Source of the DNA: Streptomyces antibioticus | GTDB taxonomy: Bacteria > Actinomycetota > Actinomycetes > Streptomycetales > Streptomycetaceae | Assembly: GCF_001514065.1 (NCBI RefSeq) | Contig: NZ_KQ948428.1 | Coordinates: 63,305-127,304 of the forward strand | DNA: 64,000 nt | Reading direction: 5' to 3' | The notes under the pieces: model-generated | What the model was told of the DNA's origin: nothing | Database searches by the model: none | Seen by the model: the letters and a program-made list of their open reading frames with translations, nothing else | In this document: positions 9,514-18,109 of the stretch, one piece after another | Position numbering within the stretch: position 1 is the stretch's first letter | How the letters are laid out: each line of letters starts with the position of its first letter | Translations under genes and position numbers: made by a program

Positions 9514-9600
9514 ACCTCACGTCCCCGGCCCGTCATCGGTGCGGGCCTGTACCCACCCTGTCACAACGGACGGAGGTTCCCCGGAGTCTCCCCGGAGCGG

Positions 9601-10002
9601 TCAGCGGCCGTCGTACCCGGCCGTCGGCATCGACAGCCGGCGGTGGATGCTGGCCTTCATCTGGGCGTCGTACGACGGTTCCGCCGACCCCACCGTCTCC
9701 ACGCGCACCCCGCGGCGGGCGCACTCGGCGAGGAACTCCTCGGTGGAGGACAGCGCGCTGTCCAGGACCCGGCGGCTGGGCGCGACGAAGAGGTCGGTCT
9801 CCGGGCGGACGCCGTCCCAGAGCACGCAGTGGTCGGGGCGCAGGCCGCGCACGAGGAGTTCCCGGCTGACGGTGTAGCCCCGCTCGGCGGCCCAGCGGGC
9901 GCACATGGCGTGCTGGCTGCGGGAGTCCACCAGGAAGGGGTCGGCCTCCAGCTCCTCCAGCGGCGTCAGACTCGCGATCGCCGTGACGCGGACCGGTCCC
10001 AT
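9601..10002 (-). CDS. Small protein of unknown function, faintly resolvase-like
   Basis: The product of 133 residues is not confidently recognised. It starts at an ATG preceded by GGAGGTGAGG. The middle (CARWAAERGYTVSRELLVRG, then DLFVAPSRRVLDSALSSTEEFLAECARRGVRVETV) follows the rhythm of a serine-recombinase catalytic fold, with a decision helix after a conserved Arg pair. No catalytic Ser-Arg signature is clear and there is no DNA-binding tail. It is transcribed away from the MBL-DedA pair and could share a divergent promoter region at 10003-10085. Codon bias is normal, so it looks like a real gene. Confidence 0.7.
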   Translation of the reverse strand: MGPVRVTAIASLTPLEELEADPFLVDSRSQHAMCARWAAERGYTVSRELLVRGLRPDHCVLWDGVRPETDLFVAPSRRVLDSALSSTEEFLAECARRGVRVETVGSAEPSYDAQMKASIHRRLSMPTAGYDGR

Positions 10003-10085
10003 GGCGTCCCCCTCACCTCCGGGTTTCGCCGCCGACCCTACTCCTGCCCGTAGGCTTCGGGGAGTCGCGCGAAGGAGGCAAAGAG

Positions 10086-10859
10086 GTGCCGGTGGAGATC
10101 ACCTGGTGGGGGCACGCCACCTGCACGCTCCAGGACTCGGGCGTCCGTGTGCTCACCGACCCTCTGTTCGCCCGCCGTCTCGCGCATCTGCGCCGCCGTC
10201 GGGGCGCGGTGCCACCGCCCGGCGCCTGGCGCGCGGACGTGGCGCTCGTCTCCCATCTGCACTCCGATCATCTGCACATTCCGTCGTTGCAGCGACTGTC
10301 CCCGGGCACGCGCCTGCTCGTGCCCCGGGGCGCACCCCGTGCGGTGCCCGGACTCCGCCGGCTCGCCCATCTCCAGGTCACCGAGGTGGCGCCGGGCGAC
10401 GAGACGGTGATCGGGGACGTGGTCGTCCGCACGGTCCCGGCCCGGCACGACGGGCGGCGGCTGCCCGTGGGACCGCATCGCTCCCCCGCGCTCGGCTATG
10501 TCGTCGAGGGCGAGGCGCGCACGTACTTCGCCGGGGACACCGGCCTGTTCGACGACATGGCGAAGGAGGTCGGGCCGGTCGACGTGGCGCTGCTGCCGGT
10601 GGGCGGCTGGGGGCCGTACCTCGGTGAGGGGCACCTGGACGCGGGCCGCGCCGCGCAGGCGCTGGCCCGGCTGGACCCGGTCAGCGCGGTGCCGGTGCAC
10701 TACGGCACGTACTGGCCGATCGGGATGGACGCCGTGCGCCCCCATGAATTCCATGCCCCCGGCGCCGAGTTCGTGCGGCTCGCCGCCGAGCGTGCGCCCG
10801 GTGTGGCGGTGCATCTGCTGGAGCACGGGGAGAGCGTGCGCCCGGGGGTGGCCCGGTGA
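10086..10859 (+). CDS. Metallo-beta-lactamase-fold hydrolase (UlaG-like)
   Basis: The 257-residue product is a probable metal-dependent hydrolase. The family signature HLHSDHLHI lies near residue 58, an early WWGHATC strand matches UlaG/NAPE-PLD-like members, and YFAGDTGLFDDM and VPVHYGTYWPIGM supply the later metal ligands. The GTG start at 10086 has an excellent AAGGAGGC site. The stop overlaps the next start (GTGA), so it is co-translated with the DedA-family gene. The substrate cannot be told from sequence. A second, longer MBL protein of the same branch is encoded on the other strand at 11965-13041. Confidence 0.88.
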   Translation: MPVEITWWGHATCTLQDSGVRVLTDPLFARRLAHLRRRRGAVPPPGAWRADVALVSHLHSDHLHIPSLQRLSPGTRLLVPRGAPRAVPGLRRLAHLQVTEVAPGDETVIGDVVVRTVPARHDGRRLPVGPHRSPALGYVVEGEARTYFAGDTGLFDDMAKEVGPVDVALLPVGGWGPYLGEGHLDAGRAAQALARLDPVSAVPVHYGTYWPIGMDAVRPHEFHAPGAEFVRLAAERAPGVAVHLLEHGESVRPGVAR

Positions 10860-11497
10860 CCGAGACGTGGCTGGCGGCGGCCGTCAGGACCGTGCCGCCC
10901 GAGTCGACGCAGCAGGCGCTGGGGTATCCGTCGCTGTTCCTGCTGGTGCTGATCGGGGCGCTGGTGCCGGTGGTGCCGACGGGGGCTCTGGTGAGTTCGG
11001 CGGCCGTGGTGGCGTTCCATCAGACGGCGCCGTTCTCGATGGCGTTGGTCTTCGTGACCGCTTCGCTGGCGGCGTTCCTCGGGGACATGGCGCTGTACTG
11101 GCTGGGGCGGCGCGGGATGAAGTCGAAGAACGGGTCGCGGTGGCTGGAGGCGATCCGGTCCCGGGCGCCGGAGGACCGGCTGACACAGGCGCAGGAGAAG
11201 CTGGCCGAGCACGGGGTGGCGGTGCTGGTGCTGTCCCGGATGGTGCCGGCGGGGCGGATCCCGGTGATGCTGGCCTGTCTGATGGCGAAGTGGCCGCTGC
11301 GGAGGTTCGCGCGGGGCAATCTGCCGGCGTGCCTGGCGTGGGCGGTGACGTACCAGCTGATCGGCATTCTGGGCGGGTCGCTGTTCGACGAGCCCTGGGA
11401 AGGTGTGGTGGCGGCGATCGTGCTGACGGTCGCGGTCAGCGCGGCGCCGAGTGTGTGGCGCCGGGTGCGCGGGACGACGACGAAGGCCAAGGCCTGA
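10856..11497 (+). CDS. DedA-family membrane protein
   Basis: DedA proteins are polytopic membrane proteins now linked to undecaprenyl-phosphate or phospholipid flipping. This 213-residue member has a re-entrant-type hydrophobic segment (YPSLFLLVLIGALVPVVPTGALVSSAAVV), the DMALYWLGRRG segment where DedA proteins carry a conserved acidic residue, and the signature RMVPAGRIPVMLACL. Four to five hydrophobic segments are visible. The GTG start overlaps the stop of the upstream hydrolase by four bases. It ends 2 bases from the convergent ankyrin gene. Which lipid it handles is not known. Confidence 0.9.
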   Translation: MTETWLAAAVRTVPPESTQQALGYPSLFLLVLIGALVPVVPTGALVSSAAVVAFHQTAPFSMALVFVTASLAAFLGDMALYWLGRRGMKSKNGSRWLEAIRSRAPEDRLTQAQEKLAEHGVAVLVLSRMVPAGRIPVMLACLMAKWPLRRFARGNLPACLAWAVTYQLIGILGGSLFDEPWEGVVAAIVLTVAVSAAPSVWRRVRGTTTKAKA

Positions 11498-11499
11498 CG

Positions 11500-11916
11500 T
11501 CATCGGGCTCCGGCGGCGGTGAGGAGTTCGGCGGTCGCGGGGTGCGGGCCGTGGTTCGCCCACTCCAGCGGTGACCAGCCGGTTCCGTGGTCCTCACGGA
11601 GGTTCGGGTCGGCGCCGTGCGCCAGCAGTTCTCGTACGGTCTCGAGGTGGCCCCAGCAGGCGGCCGCGCACAGCGGCGTGCCCTGCGAGCCGTCGCCCGC
11701 ACTCTCCGTGTCGGGGGCGGCGCCGGCCCGCAGAAGCACACGCGCGACCTCGGCCTGCCCCTGCACGGACGCCAGATAGAGCGGGGTGGCGCCGTCGTCG
11801 TACGGCCGCTCGGCATCCGCTCCCCGCTTGAGCAGCGCCCGCACACGGTCGGCGTCCCCCGCCAGGGTCGCCTCGAAGAGCTGACGGGAGAGTTTCTTGC
11901 GCTGTCGCCGTGTCAT
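11500..11916 (-). CDS. Ankyrin-repeat protein
   Basis: A short cytoplasmic protein of 138 residues made almost entirely of ankyrin repeats. Four units are visible: LFEATLAGDADRVRALLKRG, TPLYLASVQGQAEVARVLLR, TPLCAAACWGHLETVRELLA and SPLEWANHGPHPATAELLTA. Such proteins bind other proteins; the partner is unknown. The start ATG at 11916 has only a weak ribosome site. It follows, on the same strand, the aminotransferase-like and MBL genes, with 48 bases between, and may be the last gene of that transcript. Confidence 0.88.
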   Translation of the reverse strand: MTRRQRKKLSRQLFEATLAGDADRVRALLKRGADAERPYDDGATPLYLASVQGQAEVARVLLRAGAAPDTESAGDGSQGTPLCAAACWGHLETVRELLAHGADPNLREDHGTGWSPLEWANHGPHPATAELLTAAGAR

Positions 11917-11964
11917 GGCGGGCGAGGCTAGCGATCACAAGGACCCCGCGGCCACCGAAATAAC

Positions 11965-13041
11965 TCAGGCCCGCTCCAGCACCCGTGAGCCGCCCACCGG
12001 CAGGTCCCACAGGTCCTCCCGCGCGAGCCCTGCCTTCTCCCAGGCCGCCCGCACCCGCGTCAGCGGCTCCAGCACCGGCTCCGCCGACAGCACGAACGTG
12101 CCCCAGTGCATGGGGGCCATCCGCCGCGCCCCCAGGTCCTGGGCCGCCCGCACCGCCTCCTCCGGGTCGCAGTGCACGTCGCTGAGCCACCAGCGGGGGT
12201 CGTAGGCACCGATGGGCAGCAGGGTCAGGTCGATGCCGGGGTAGCGGCGGCCGATGCGGGCGAACCAGTGGCCGTAGCCGGTGTCGCCGGCGAAATGGAC
12301 CCGTTGGCCGTCCGGGGCCGTGAGGACCCAGCCGCCCCACAGGCTGCGGCAGGTGTCGGTGAGGGTGCGCTTGGACCAGTGGTGGGAGGGGACGAAGTCG
12401 AAGCGGACGCCGCGCAGTTCGGCCGCCTCCCACCAGTCGAGCTCGGTGACCTGGGTGAACCGGCGGCGCCGGAACCAGCCGGCCAGTCCCGCGGGCACGA
12501 ACACCGGGGTGTCGCGCGGGAGTCGGCGCAGGGTGGGAGCGTCCAGATGGTCGTAGTGGTTGTGGCTGATGACCACGGCGTCGACACGCGGCAGCGCGTC
12601 CCAGGCGATGCCCACGGGAGTGATCCGCGCCGGGGTGCCGAGGATGCGACGCGACCAGACGGGGTCGGTGAGGACGGTCAGGCCGCCGATCCGGACGACC
12701 CAACTGGCGTGCCCCGCCCAGGAGACGGCGACGGTGCGGGCGTCCACGCGGGGCAGCGGCCCCGGTTCGTACGGCAGCTTCGGGATGTCCGCGAGACCCT
12801 CGCGGCCGGGCCGCACGGAGCCCTCGCGGGCGAACCGGGCCATGGCCTTGAGGCCGGGCAGCGGGGCGGTGAGACGGTCGTGGAAGGTGCGCGGCCAGAC
12901 CCGGCGCTCGCCGAGGGGGCGGGGTTCGGCGAGCGGCGGGAAGGGCGGCGCGAACGGCGTCGCCAACGGGGTGACGGACGCCGGATCGTCGGCTTCCCGG
13001 GTGGTCGTGCTCGTGGTGGTCGACTCGGACTGCTGCGTCAT
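11965..13041 (-). CDS. MBL-fold metal-dependent hydrolase (NAPE-PLD-like)
   Basis: The 358-residue protein belongs to the branch of metallo-beta-lactamase-fold enzymes related to N-acyl-phosphatidylethanolamine phospholipase D. It shows VSWAGHASWVVRIGG, the metal motif SHNHYDHLD, HHWSKR, HFAGDTGYGHWF and MHWGTF. The first 30 residues are a Ser/Thr-rich tail of low complexity. The start was chosen at the ATG at 13041 because it overlaps the upstream stop as ATGA, rather than 15 bases earlier. It is thus coupled to the lysine-free aminotransferase-like gene. The lipid-type substrate is inferred from the family only. Confidence 0.88.
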   Translation of the reverse strand: MTQQSESTTTSTTTREADDPASVTPLATPFAPPFPPLAEPRPLGERRVWPRTFHDRLTAPLPGLKAMARFAREGSVRPGREGLADIPKLPYEPGPLPRVDARTVAVSWAGHASWVVRIGGLTVLTDPVWSRRILGTPARITPVGIAWDALPRVDAVVISHNHYDHLDAPTLRRLPRDTPVFVPAGLAGWFRRRRFTQVTELDWWEAAELRGVRFDFVPSHHWSKRTLTDTCRSLWGGWVLTAPDGQRVHFAGDTGYGHWFARIGRRYPGIDLTLLPIGAYDPRWWLSDVHCDPEEAVRAAQDLGARRMAPMHWGTFVLSAEPVLEPLTRVRAAWEKAGLAREDLWDLPVGGSRVLERA

Positions 13042-14285
13042 CGAGGAGGCTCCCATCGCTGAGCGTCGTCGCGGAGATCATCGAAAACCGACTGCAAGGT
13101 GATCAACGCACGGTGCACGTGTGGCAGTTCCAACGGTGTGGTCGAACTGAGGCATTCCTCGAGTTCCCCGTCCGTCCCGGCAAGCAACGCACCGGTCGAC
13201 AGCCGCACCCGCAGCGCCCCCAGGTCGTCGCCGAAGCGATGGCCGCCGGGGGCCGGCATGCCGAGCCGGGCGGAGAGGAACTCCTCCAGGTCCTGGGCGT
13301 CCCCGACGCCGTACGCGCCGAGCGCGGAGCGCAGCGGGCCGAGGTCGGCGTAGAGATGGCGGCCGGCCTGCGGAGGCCGGGCCAGGGCGCCGGCCGAGAC
13401 GACGGCGGTGTGCGCGGCGGCGGCCACGCGCGCGTGCAGGCGTACGGCGGCGGCGACGCGGTCGGTCACCGGCTCGGGCTCCAGCAGCGCGTAGCAGGCC
13501 GCGGCGGCCACGGGGGCGGCCACCCGGGCGCCGAGGGCGGTGAGCACGTCGAGCACGCGCGCGTGGAGGCCGTCTCCGACGTCCCCTTGGGGGAAGCGGG
13601 CGATCGCCGCGGGCCAGCCCGGCGGCAGCAGGGCGCCGGCGAGGTCGGTGACGACGGTGACCCGGTCGGGCAGCATCTCGGCGGGGCTCAGCCACATGGT
13701 GTCGTGCGGTGCGTGCACGGTGTCGCGCCAGGTCTCGTCACTGATCAGGTGCAGGCCCTCGCCCGCGGCGGCCTCCACGGCCTCGTGCAGCACCTCGGGG
13801 GGCGCCACGGTGGCGGTGGGGTCGTCGGCCACGGACAGCACGAGCAGCCGCGGGTCACCGCCCTCGTCCCGCACCCGGCGGACGGTCTCCAGCAGGGCGT
13901 ACGGGTCCGGGACACCGCCGCACTCCGCCGGTGTCGCCACATGGAAGACGGGTCTTCCCAACAGGCGTGCGTACGGCGCCCACCAGGCCGCGCAGGGCCG
14001 GGGCACCAGGACGTCGCCGCCGAGGGCCGCGGTCAGCGCGAGCAGCAGGGAGGGGGCGCCGGGGGCCGCCACGACGCGCTCGGGCCCGGCGGACAGTCCA
14101 CGCCGGGCCCAGTAACCGCATGCCGCGTCCAGCAGCCCGGGGCCGCCCCCGACGGGTTCGCTGCCGCCCTGGGCCGCCGCCGCGGCGAGCACGGCCGACA
14201 GCTCGGGCAGCACGGGCAGCCCGTCGTCCGGCAACGGCGGCCCGTAGCGGACCGGGCCGTGCCCTTCCAGGTCCGTGCGCCGCAT
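13038..14285 (-). CDS. Aminotransferase class I/II-fold protein lacking the PLP lysine
   Basis: The 415-residue protein has the layout of a fold-type I aminotransferase: a GAPSLLLALTAALGG cofactor-loop region, VPRPCAAWWAPYARLLGRPV, the LISDETW motif near residue 183 (Asp that contacts the PLP ring nitrogen) and RVRLSTGALL near the C-terminus, where the substrate-carboxylate Arg lies. At the place of the catalytic Ser-x-x-Lys (residues ~213-223) it reads VTDLAGALLPPG, and the whole protein contains no lysine at all. It therefore cannot form the usual internal aldimine. The ATG at 14285 with CGGAGGT upstream was chosen over a longer start. It is coupled by ATGA to the MBL hydrolase. Confidence 0.85.
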   Translation of the reverse strand: MRRTDLEGHGPVRYGPPLPDDGLPVLPELSAVLAAAAAQGGSEPVGGGPGLLDAACGYWARRGLSAGPERVVAAPGAPSLLLALTAALGGDVLVPRPCAAWWAPYARLLGRPVFHVATPAECGGVPDPYALLETVRRVRDEGGDPRLLVLSVADDPTATVAPPEVLHEAVEAAAGEGLHLISDETWRDTVHAPHDTMWLSPAEMLPDRVTVVTDLAGALLPPGWPAAIARFPQGDVGDGLHARVLDVLTALGARVAAPVAAAACYALLEPEPVTDRVAAAVRLHARVAAAAHTAVVSAGALARPPQAGRHLYADLGPLRSALGAYGVGDAQDLEEFLSARLGMPAPGGHRFGDDLGALRVRLSTGALLAGTDGELEECLSSTTPLELPHVHRALITLQSVFDDLRDDAQRWEPPR

Positions 14286-14446
14286 CCGTACCTCCGGGTG
14301 AGCTGCTGTGTCGCGGGGCCGTGGGGTGTCCTTCTGGCGGGTACGGCGGAGGCGTGCGCCGCCACGCTTCACGTACCCAGGGTGGCGCATGTCGATGGAG
14401 GCCTGCTCGCGTTGCGCCGGTCACACCGGCCCTCGGTGAGTGCGTC

Positions 14447-15061
14447 TCAGGCCCCCCCGCGGGGCGCCCTGCGGCGCACCCGGTAGACGGCACCGCCGAG
14501 GGCGCCCGCGATGAGCACCCCGCCCGCGACCAGCGCGGGCACGGAGTCGGTGAAGGCCCCGCCCGTACCGGCCTGCACGCCCCGCTGGACCGGCGCGCTG
14601 GTACTGGCGCACGGCTCGACCCGCGGCTCGGTGCAGCCGTGCCCGGTGCCGCCGCCGTCGGTCACGTCGAACGTGGCGCTCCACGGCTTGCCCTGCGCCC
14701 CGGCCGCCGCCGGACACGTCCCGTCGACGGTCCACGCCGAGTCGTCCCCGTAGTCCTCCGCGTCCCCCGCGGACGCGATCCGCGCGGTCCCCCGATAGGC
14801 GGGCCCGGCGGCGGCGTCGTTGCCGGGCACGTGCTGGAGCTGCACGCTCTCTTCGTCGAAGGCCTGGGAGGTGGCCTCGATGGTGGCGGGCGCGTCGGCC
14901 CCGACCGGATCGCAGGAGACCGAGACGGTGACGCTGCCGCCGGGTTCGACGGAGGCCGGGCTGAGGTCGGCGGCCGGGTCCGCGACAGCGACGGGCACGA
15001 CACCGCCGAAAGCGGCACCCGCCACAACGAGGACGGACAGGGCACGCACGGTGCGGCGCAT
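14447..15061 (-). CDS. Secreted, membrane-anchored surface protein of unknown function
   Basis: The 204-residue protein starts with a signal peptide (MRRTVRALSVLVVAGAAFGG, cleavage probably after AVADP or nearby). An Ig-like extracellular region follows (VEPGGSVTVSVSCDPVG). Near the C-terminus there is one membrane helix (ALVAGGVLIAGALGGAVY) with a positive RVRRRAPR stop-transfer tail. There is no LPxTG sortase signal. Such proteins are common in Streptomyces and are annotated only as hypothetical. An AAGGAG ribosome site precedes the ATG at 15061. It stands alone between the aminotransferase-like and sigma-factor genes. Confidence 0.85.
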   Translation of the reverse strand: MRRTVRALSVLVVAGAAFGGVVPVAVADPAADLSPASVEPGGSVTVSVSCDPVGADAPATIEATSQAFDEESVQLQHVPGNDAAAGPAYRGTARIASAGDAEDYGDDSAWTVDGTCPAAAGAQGKPWSATFDVTDGGGTGHGCTEPRVEPCASTSAPVQRGVQAGTGGAFTDSVPALVAGGVLIAGALGGAVYRVRRRAPRGGA

Positions 15062-15180
15062 GAGAGGAACTCCTTAGACCGCGGACAGGGTCACTGCACC
15101 CATCACAGCCCGCACACACGGAGGACGCGCGCGCCGGAGCCCCATTAGCGGGACAGATAGACGCCGACCGGGTGAACCTC

Positions 15181-15213
15181 CCTAGGGCCGCGGGGAACTG
15201 CGCGACCAGCCAC
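15181..15213. repeat. Copy of a widespread Streptomyces intergenic repeat
   Basis: The stretch around GCGGGGAACTGCGCGACCAG between the surface-protein start and the sigma-factor stop matches, from memory, a short repeat found many times between genes in Streptomyces. It lies just downstream of the sigma-factor gene and may mark its 3-prime end. It is named from recollection of other genomes, not from a search. Confidence 0.45.
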
Positions 15214-15253
15214 AGCAGACCCGCACCCGGCACCGAACCCGCACCCCTACGGT

Positions 15254-16048
15254 CTAAGCCCCTTCCTTCAACACCTGCTCCCGAACCCGACCGCAACACC
15301 GGCTGATCAGCCGGGACACATGCATCTGCGAGATCCCCAACTGCTCGGCGATCCGACTCTGCGTCATGTCCCCGAAGAACCGCATGTACAAGATCGCCCG
15401 CTCCCGCTCGGGCAGCGCGGCGAGCCGCGGTGCGACCGACTCCCGGTCCACCACCGTCTCCAGCGCCGGATCGGGCGACCCCAGCGCGTCGCTCAGCGAG
15501 TACCCGTCCTCGCTGCCGGGCAGCTCCGCGTCCAGCGACAGCGCGGTGAAGCTCTCCAGCGCCTCAAGGCCGACCAGCACGTCCTCCTCGCTCATCCGCG
15601 CGTGCTCGGCGATCTCCGCGACGGTGGGCCGGCGGCCGGGGATGGTCTGGGACAGTTCCTGGTTCGCGAACCGCACCCGGTTCCGCAGGTCCTGCACCCG
15701 GCGTGGCACGTGCAGCGTCCACATGTGGTCGCGGAAGTGGCGCTTGATCTCGCCGGTAATGGTGGGCACGGCGTAGCTCTCGAAGGCGTTGCCGCGCTCG
15801 GGGTCGTAGCGGTCGACGGCCTTCACCAGGCCGAGCGCCGCGACCTGGCGCAGGTCGTCGAGGCTCTCGCCGCGGCTGCGGAACCGTCCCGCGAGCCGGT
15901 CGGCCATGGGCAGCCAGGCCTCGATGATCTCGCCGCGCAGGGTGTCGCGCTCGGGACCGTCGGGCAGTTCGGCCAGTCGACGGAAGGCGTCCGCGGTGTC
16001 GGGGGCGTCGTCGTGCGGGTGGTGCTTCGCGCTCGTACGCGTGGACAT
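15254..16048 (-). CDS. SigB/SigF-family stress sigma factor (probable SigK orthologue)
   Basis: The product is an RNA polymerase sigma factor of 264 residues, of the SigB/F/G type. Region 2 is DLRQVAALGLVKAVDRYDPE and continues to FESYAVPTITGEIKRHFRD, the family hallmark. Region 3 includes RPTVAEIAEHARMSEEDVLVGLEAL, and region 4 has QSRIAEQLGISQMHVSRLI. The start ATG at 16048 has AAGGGAG 12 bases upstream. No anti-sigma or anti-anti-sigma gene is adjacent, so control must come from elsewhere, possibly a SpoIIE/HATPase protein such as that at 56880. From memory of gene order it corresponds to S. coelicolor SigK; this was not checked, so no symbol is given. Confidence 0.92.
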   Translation of the reverse strand: MSTRTSAKHHPHDDAPDTADAFRRLAELPDGPERDTLRGEIIEAWLPMADRLAGRFRSRGESLDDLRQVAALGLVKAVDRYDPERGNAFESYAVPTITGEIKRHFRDHMWTLHVPRRVQDLRNRVRFANQELSQTIPGRRPTVAEIAEHARMSEEDVLVGLEALESFTALSLDAELPGSEDGYSLSDALGSPDPALETVVDRESVAPRLAALPERERAILYMRFFGDMTQSRIAEQLGISQMHVSRLISRCCGRVREQVLKEGA

Positions 16049-16169
16049 GATGCGTCGCAACTCCCTTGGTGGTGAGCCGGGTTGCACGGTCACCGCGGGA
16101 GGCCGCCCGGGACAGGCACAGCCGTGGCGGCGCGAGGGCCGCTCCCACGGACGGTGCCTCCTGTCCGAA

Positions 16170-16182
16170 GCACTGACAGTGC
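16170..16182. promoter_or_regulatory. Palindrome in the divergent sigma / TPP-enzyme promoter region
   Basis: GCACTG-A-CAGTGC is a perfect 6+1+6 inverted repeat, located 121 bases upstream of the sigma-factor start and 109 bases before the TPP-enzyme start. It could be an operator for either gene. No regulator is assigned. Confidence 0.35.
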
Positions 16183-16217
16183 GCCTGCCCCCGGCCCCCG
16201 CCCGCAAACCCGGGCGC

Positions 16218-16241
16218 AGGTTTTCCCGGGGCCCCCGGGGT
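16218..16241 (+). promoter_or_regulatory. SigB-type promoter candidate for the TPP enzyme gene
   Basis: GTTT, 14 bases, GGGTGA matches the SigB-family pattern (GNNT, 14-16 bases, GGGTAC/T) with one or two -10 deviations. It ends 50 bases before the ATG at 16292. It faces away from the adjacent SigB-type sigma gene, so the gene could be a direct target of that factor. Confidence 0.45.
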
Positions 16242-16291
16242 GACTCGGAAGGCGCTGCCTGTGCATTTCCGACGTCCGGGAGGTTTTCTCC

Positions 16292-18088
16292 ATGAGCACC
16301 AAGGTCTCCGACCACATCCTCGAGCGCCTGCGCGAATGGGGTGTGGACCATGTGTTCGGCTATCCCGGCGACGGCATCAACGGCCTGCTCGCCGCGTGGG
16401 GCCGGGCCGAGAACCAGCCGCGGTTCGTGCAGTCGCGGCACGAGGAGATGTCGGCGTTCCAGGCGGTCGGTTACGCCAAGTTCAGCGGACGCGTCGGAGT
16501 GTGCGCGGCGACGTCGGGCCCCGGCGCGATCCATCTCCTCAACGGCCTGTACGACGCGAAGCTGGACCATGTGCCGGTGCTGGCGATCGTCGGCCAGACG
16601 CACCGCACCGCGATGGGCGGTTCGTACCAGCAGGAGGTCGACCTGCACACGCTGTTCAAGGACGTCGCCTCGGACTTCGTGGAGACGGTGACGGTCCCCG
16701 AGCAGCTGCCGAACGTGCTGGACCGGGCGCTGCGCACCGCGTACGCGCGCCGCTCCCCCACGGCGATCATCATCCCGGGTGACGTCCAGGAGCTCGACTA
16801 CTCGCCGCCCACTCACGAGTTCAAGATGGTGCCCTCCAGCCTGGACCGCAGTGCGTGGACGTCGGTGCCGTCCGAGGAGTCCCTGATCCGGGCAGCCGAG
16901 ATCCTCAACTCCGGTGACAAGGTGGCCATGTTGGTCGGCCAGGGCGCGGCGGGGGCGCGCGAGGAGGTGGAGCGGATCGCCGAGCTGCTCGGCGCGGGCG
17001 TCGCCAAGGCGCTGCTCGGCAAGGACGTGCTGAGCGACGAACTCCCGTACGTCACCGGCTCGATCGGCCTGCTCGGCACGCGTCCGTCGTACGAGCTGAT
17101 GCGGGACTGCGACACCCTGCTGACCATCGGATCGTCGTTCCCCTACACGCAGTTCATGCCGGAGTTCGGCAAGGCGCGCGGGGTCCAGATCGACATCGAT
17201 CCGCACATGGTCGGGATGCGGTATCCGTACGAGGTGAATCTCGTCGGCGACGCGAAGGCGACGCTGGAGCGGCTGATCCCGCTGCTGAACGGCGCGGAGC
17301 GCGGGCGTCAGTGGTACGACACGGTGTGCGACAACGTGCGGCGCTGGCGTGAGGTGATGGGGCGGCGGGCGCAGTTGTCGGCCGACCCGATCAACCCGGA
17401 GTACGTGGCCGCGGCCCTGGACCCGCTGCTCCCCGGCAACGCGATCGTCTCCTCCGACTCGGGTTCGGCAGCCAACTGGTACGCCCGCCATCTGACGATG
17501 CGGCCCGGCATGCGCTCCTCGCTGTCCGGCACGCTGGCGACGATGGGCTGCGGGGTGCCGTACGCCATCGGTGCCAAGTTCGCGCATCCGGACCGGCCGG
17601 CGATCGCGCTGGTCGGTGACGGCGCGATGCAGATGAACGGGATGGCGGAGCTGATCACCGCGGCGAAGTACAAGGACCTGTGGGAGGACCCGCGGCTGGT
17701 GATCGGGGTGTTCAACAACCACGACCTCAACCAGGTGACCTGGGAGATGCGGGCCATGGAGGGCGCCCCGTCCTTCCTGCCCTCGCAGGAGCTGCCGGAC
17801 GTGCAGTACGCGGCGTTCGCCCGCTCGCTCGGACTGACCGGCATCCGGGTGGAGAAGCCCGAGGACGTCGAGGCGGGCTGGCGTGCGGGCCTGGAGGCGG
17901 ACGGGCCCGCGGTGATCGAGTTCCTCACCGATCCGGCCGTACCGCCGATCCCGCCGCACGCGACCTGGGAGCAGATGGAGGCGACGGCCGCGTCGATCCT
18001 CAAGGGCGACGCGGACCGCGGGTCGATGATCAGGCAGGGGCTCAAGGCGAAGATGCAGGAGTTCCTGCCGGGGCGGGACAAGAAGTAG
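16292..18088 (+). CDS. Thiamine-pyrophosphate enzyme, pyruvate oxidase / acetolactate-synthase-like
   Basis: The 598-residue protein has the three-domain layout of TPP-dependent decarboxylases. The N-terminal pyrimidine domain carries the conserved Glu in QSRHEEMSAFQAVGYAK, a central domain follows, and the PP domain has the VGDGAMQMNGMAELITAAKY magnesium/TPP motif. The form FNNHDLNQVTWE is typical of the PoxB-like group rather than anabolic acetolactate synthase, and no small subunit gene is nearby. It probably decarboxylates pyruvate, perhaps oxidatively under stress, but the acceptor is unknown. The ATG follows GGGAGG. A SigB-type promoter candidate lies upstream. Confidence 0.85.
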   Translation: MSTKVSDHILERLREWGVDHVFGYPGDGINGLLAAWGRAENQPRFVQSRHEEMSAFQAVGYAKFSGRVGVCAATSGPGAIHLLNGLYDAKLDHVPVLAIVGQTHRTAMGGSYQQEVDLHTLFKDVASDFVETVTVPEQLPNVLDRALRTAYARRSPTAIIIPGDVQELDYSPPTHEFKMVPSSLDRSAWTSVPSEESLIRAAEILNSGDKVAMLVGQGAAGAREEVERIAELLGAGVAKALLGKDVLSDELPYVTGSIGLLGTRPSYELMRDCDTLLTIGSSFPYTQFMPEFGKARGVQIDIDPHMVGMRYPYEVNLVGDAKATLERLIPLLNGAERGRQWYDTVCDNVRRWREVMGRRAQLSADPINPEYVAAALDPLLPGNAIVSSDSGSAANWYARHLTMRPGMRSSLSGTLATMGCGVPYAIGAKFAHPDRPAIALVGDGAMQMNGMAELITAAKYKDLWEDPRLVIGVFNNHDLNQVTWEMRAMEGAPSFLPSQELPDVQYAAFARSLGLTGIRVEKPEDVEAGWRAGLEADGPAVIEFLTDPAVPPIPPHATWEQMEATAASILKGDADRGSMIRQGLKAKMQEFLPGRDKK

Positions 18089-18109
18089 GCGGCGTCACTC
18101 GACAAGAAG

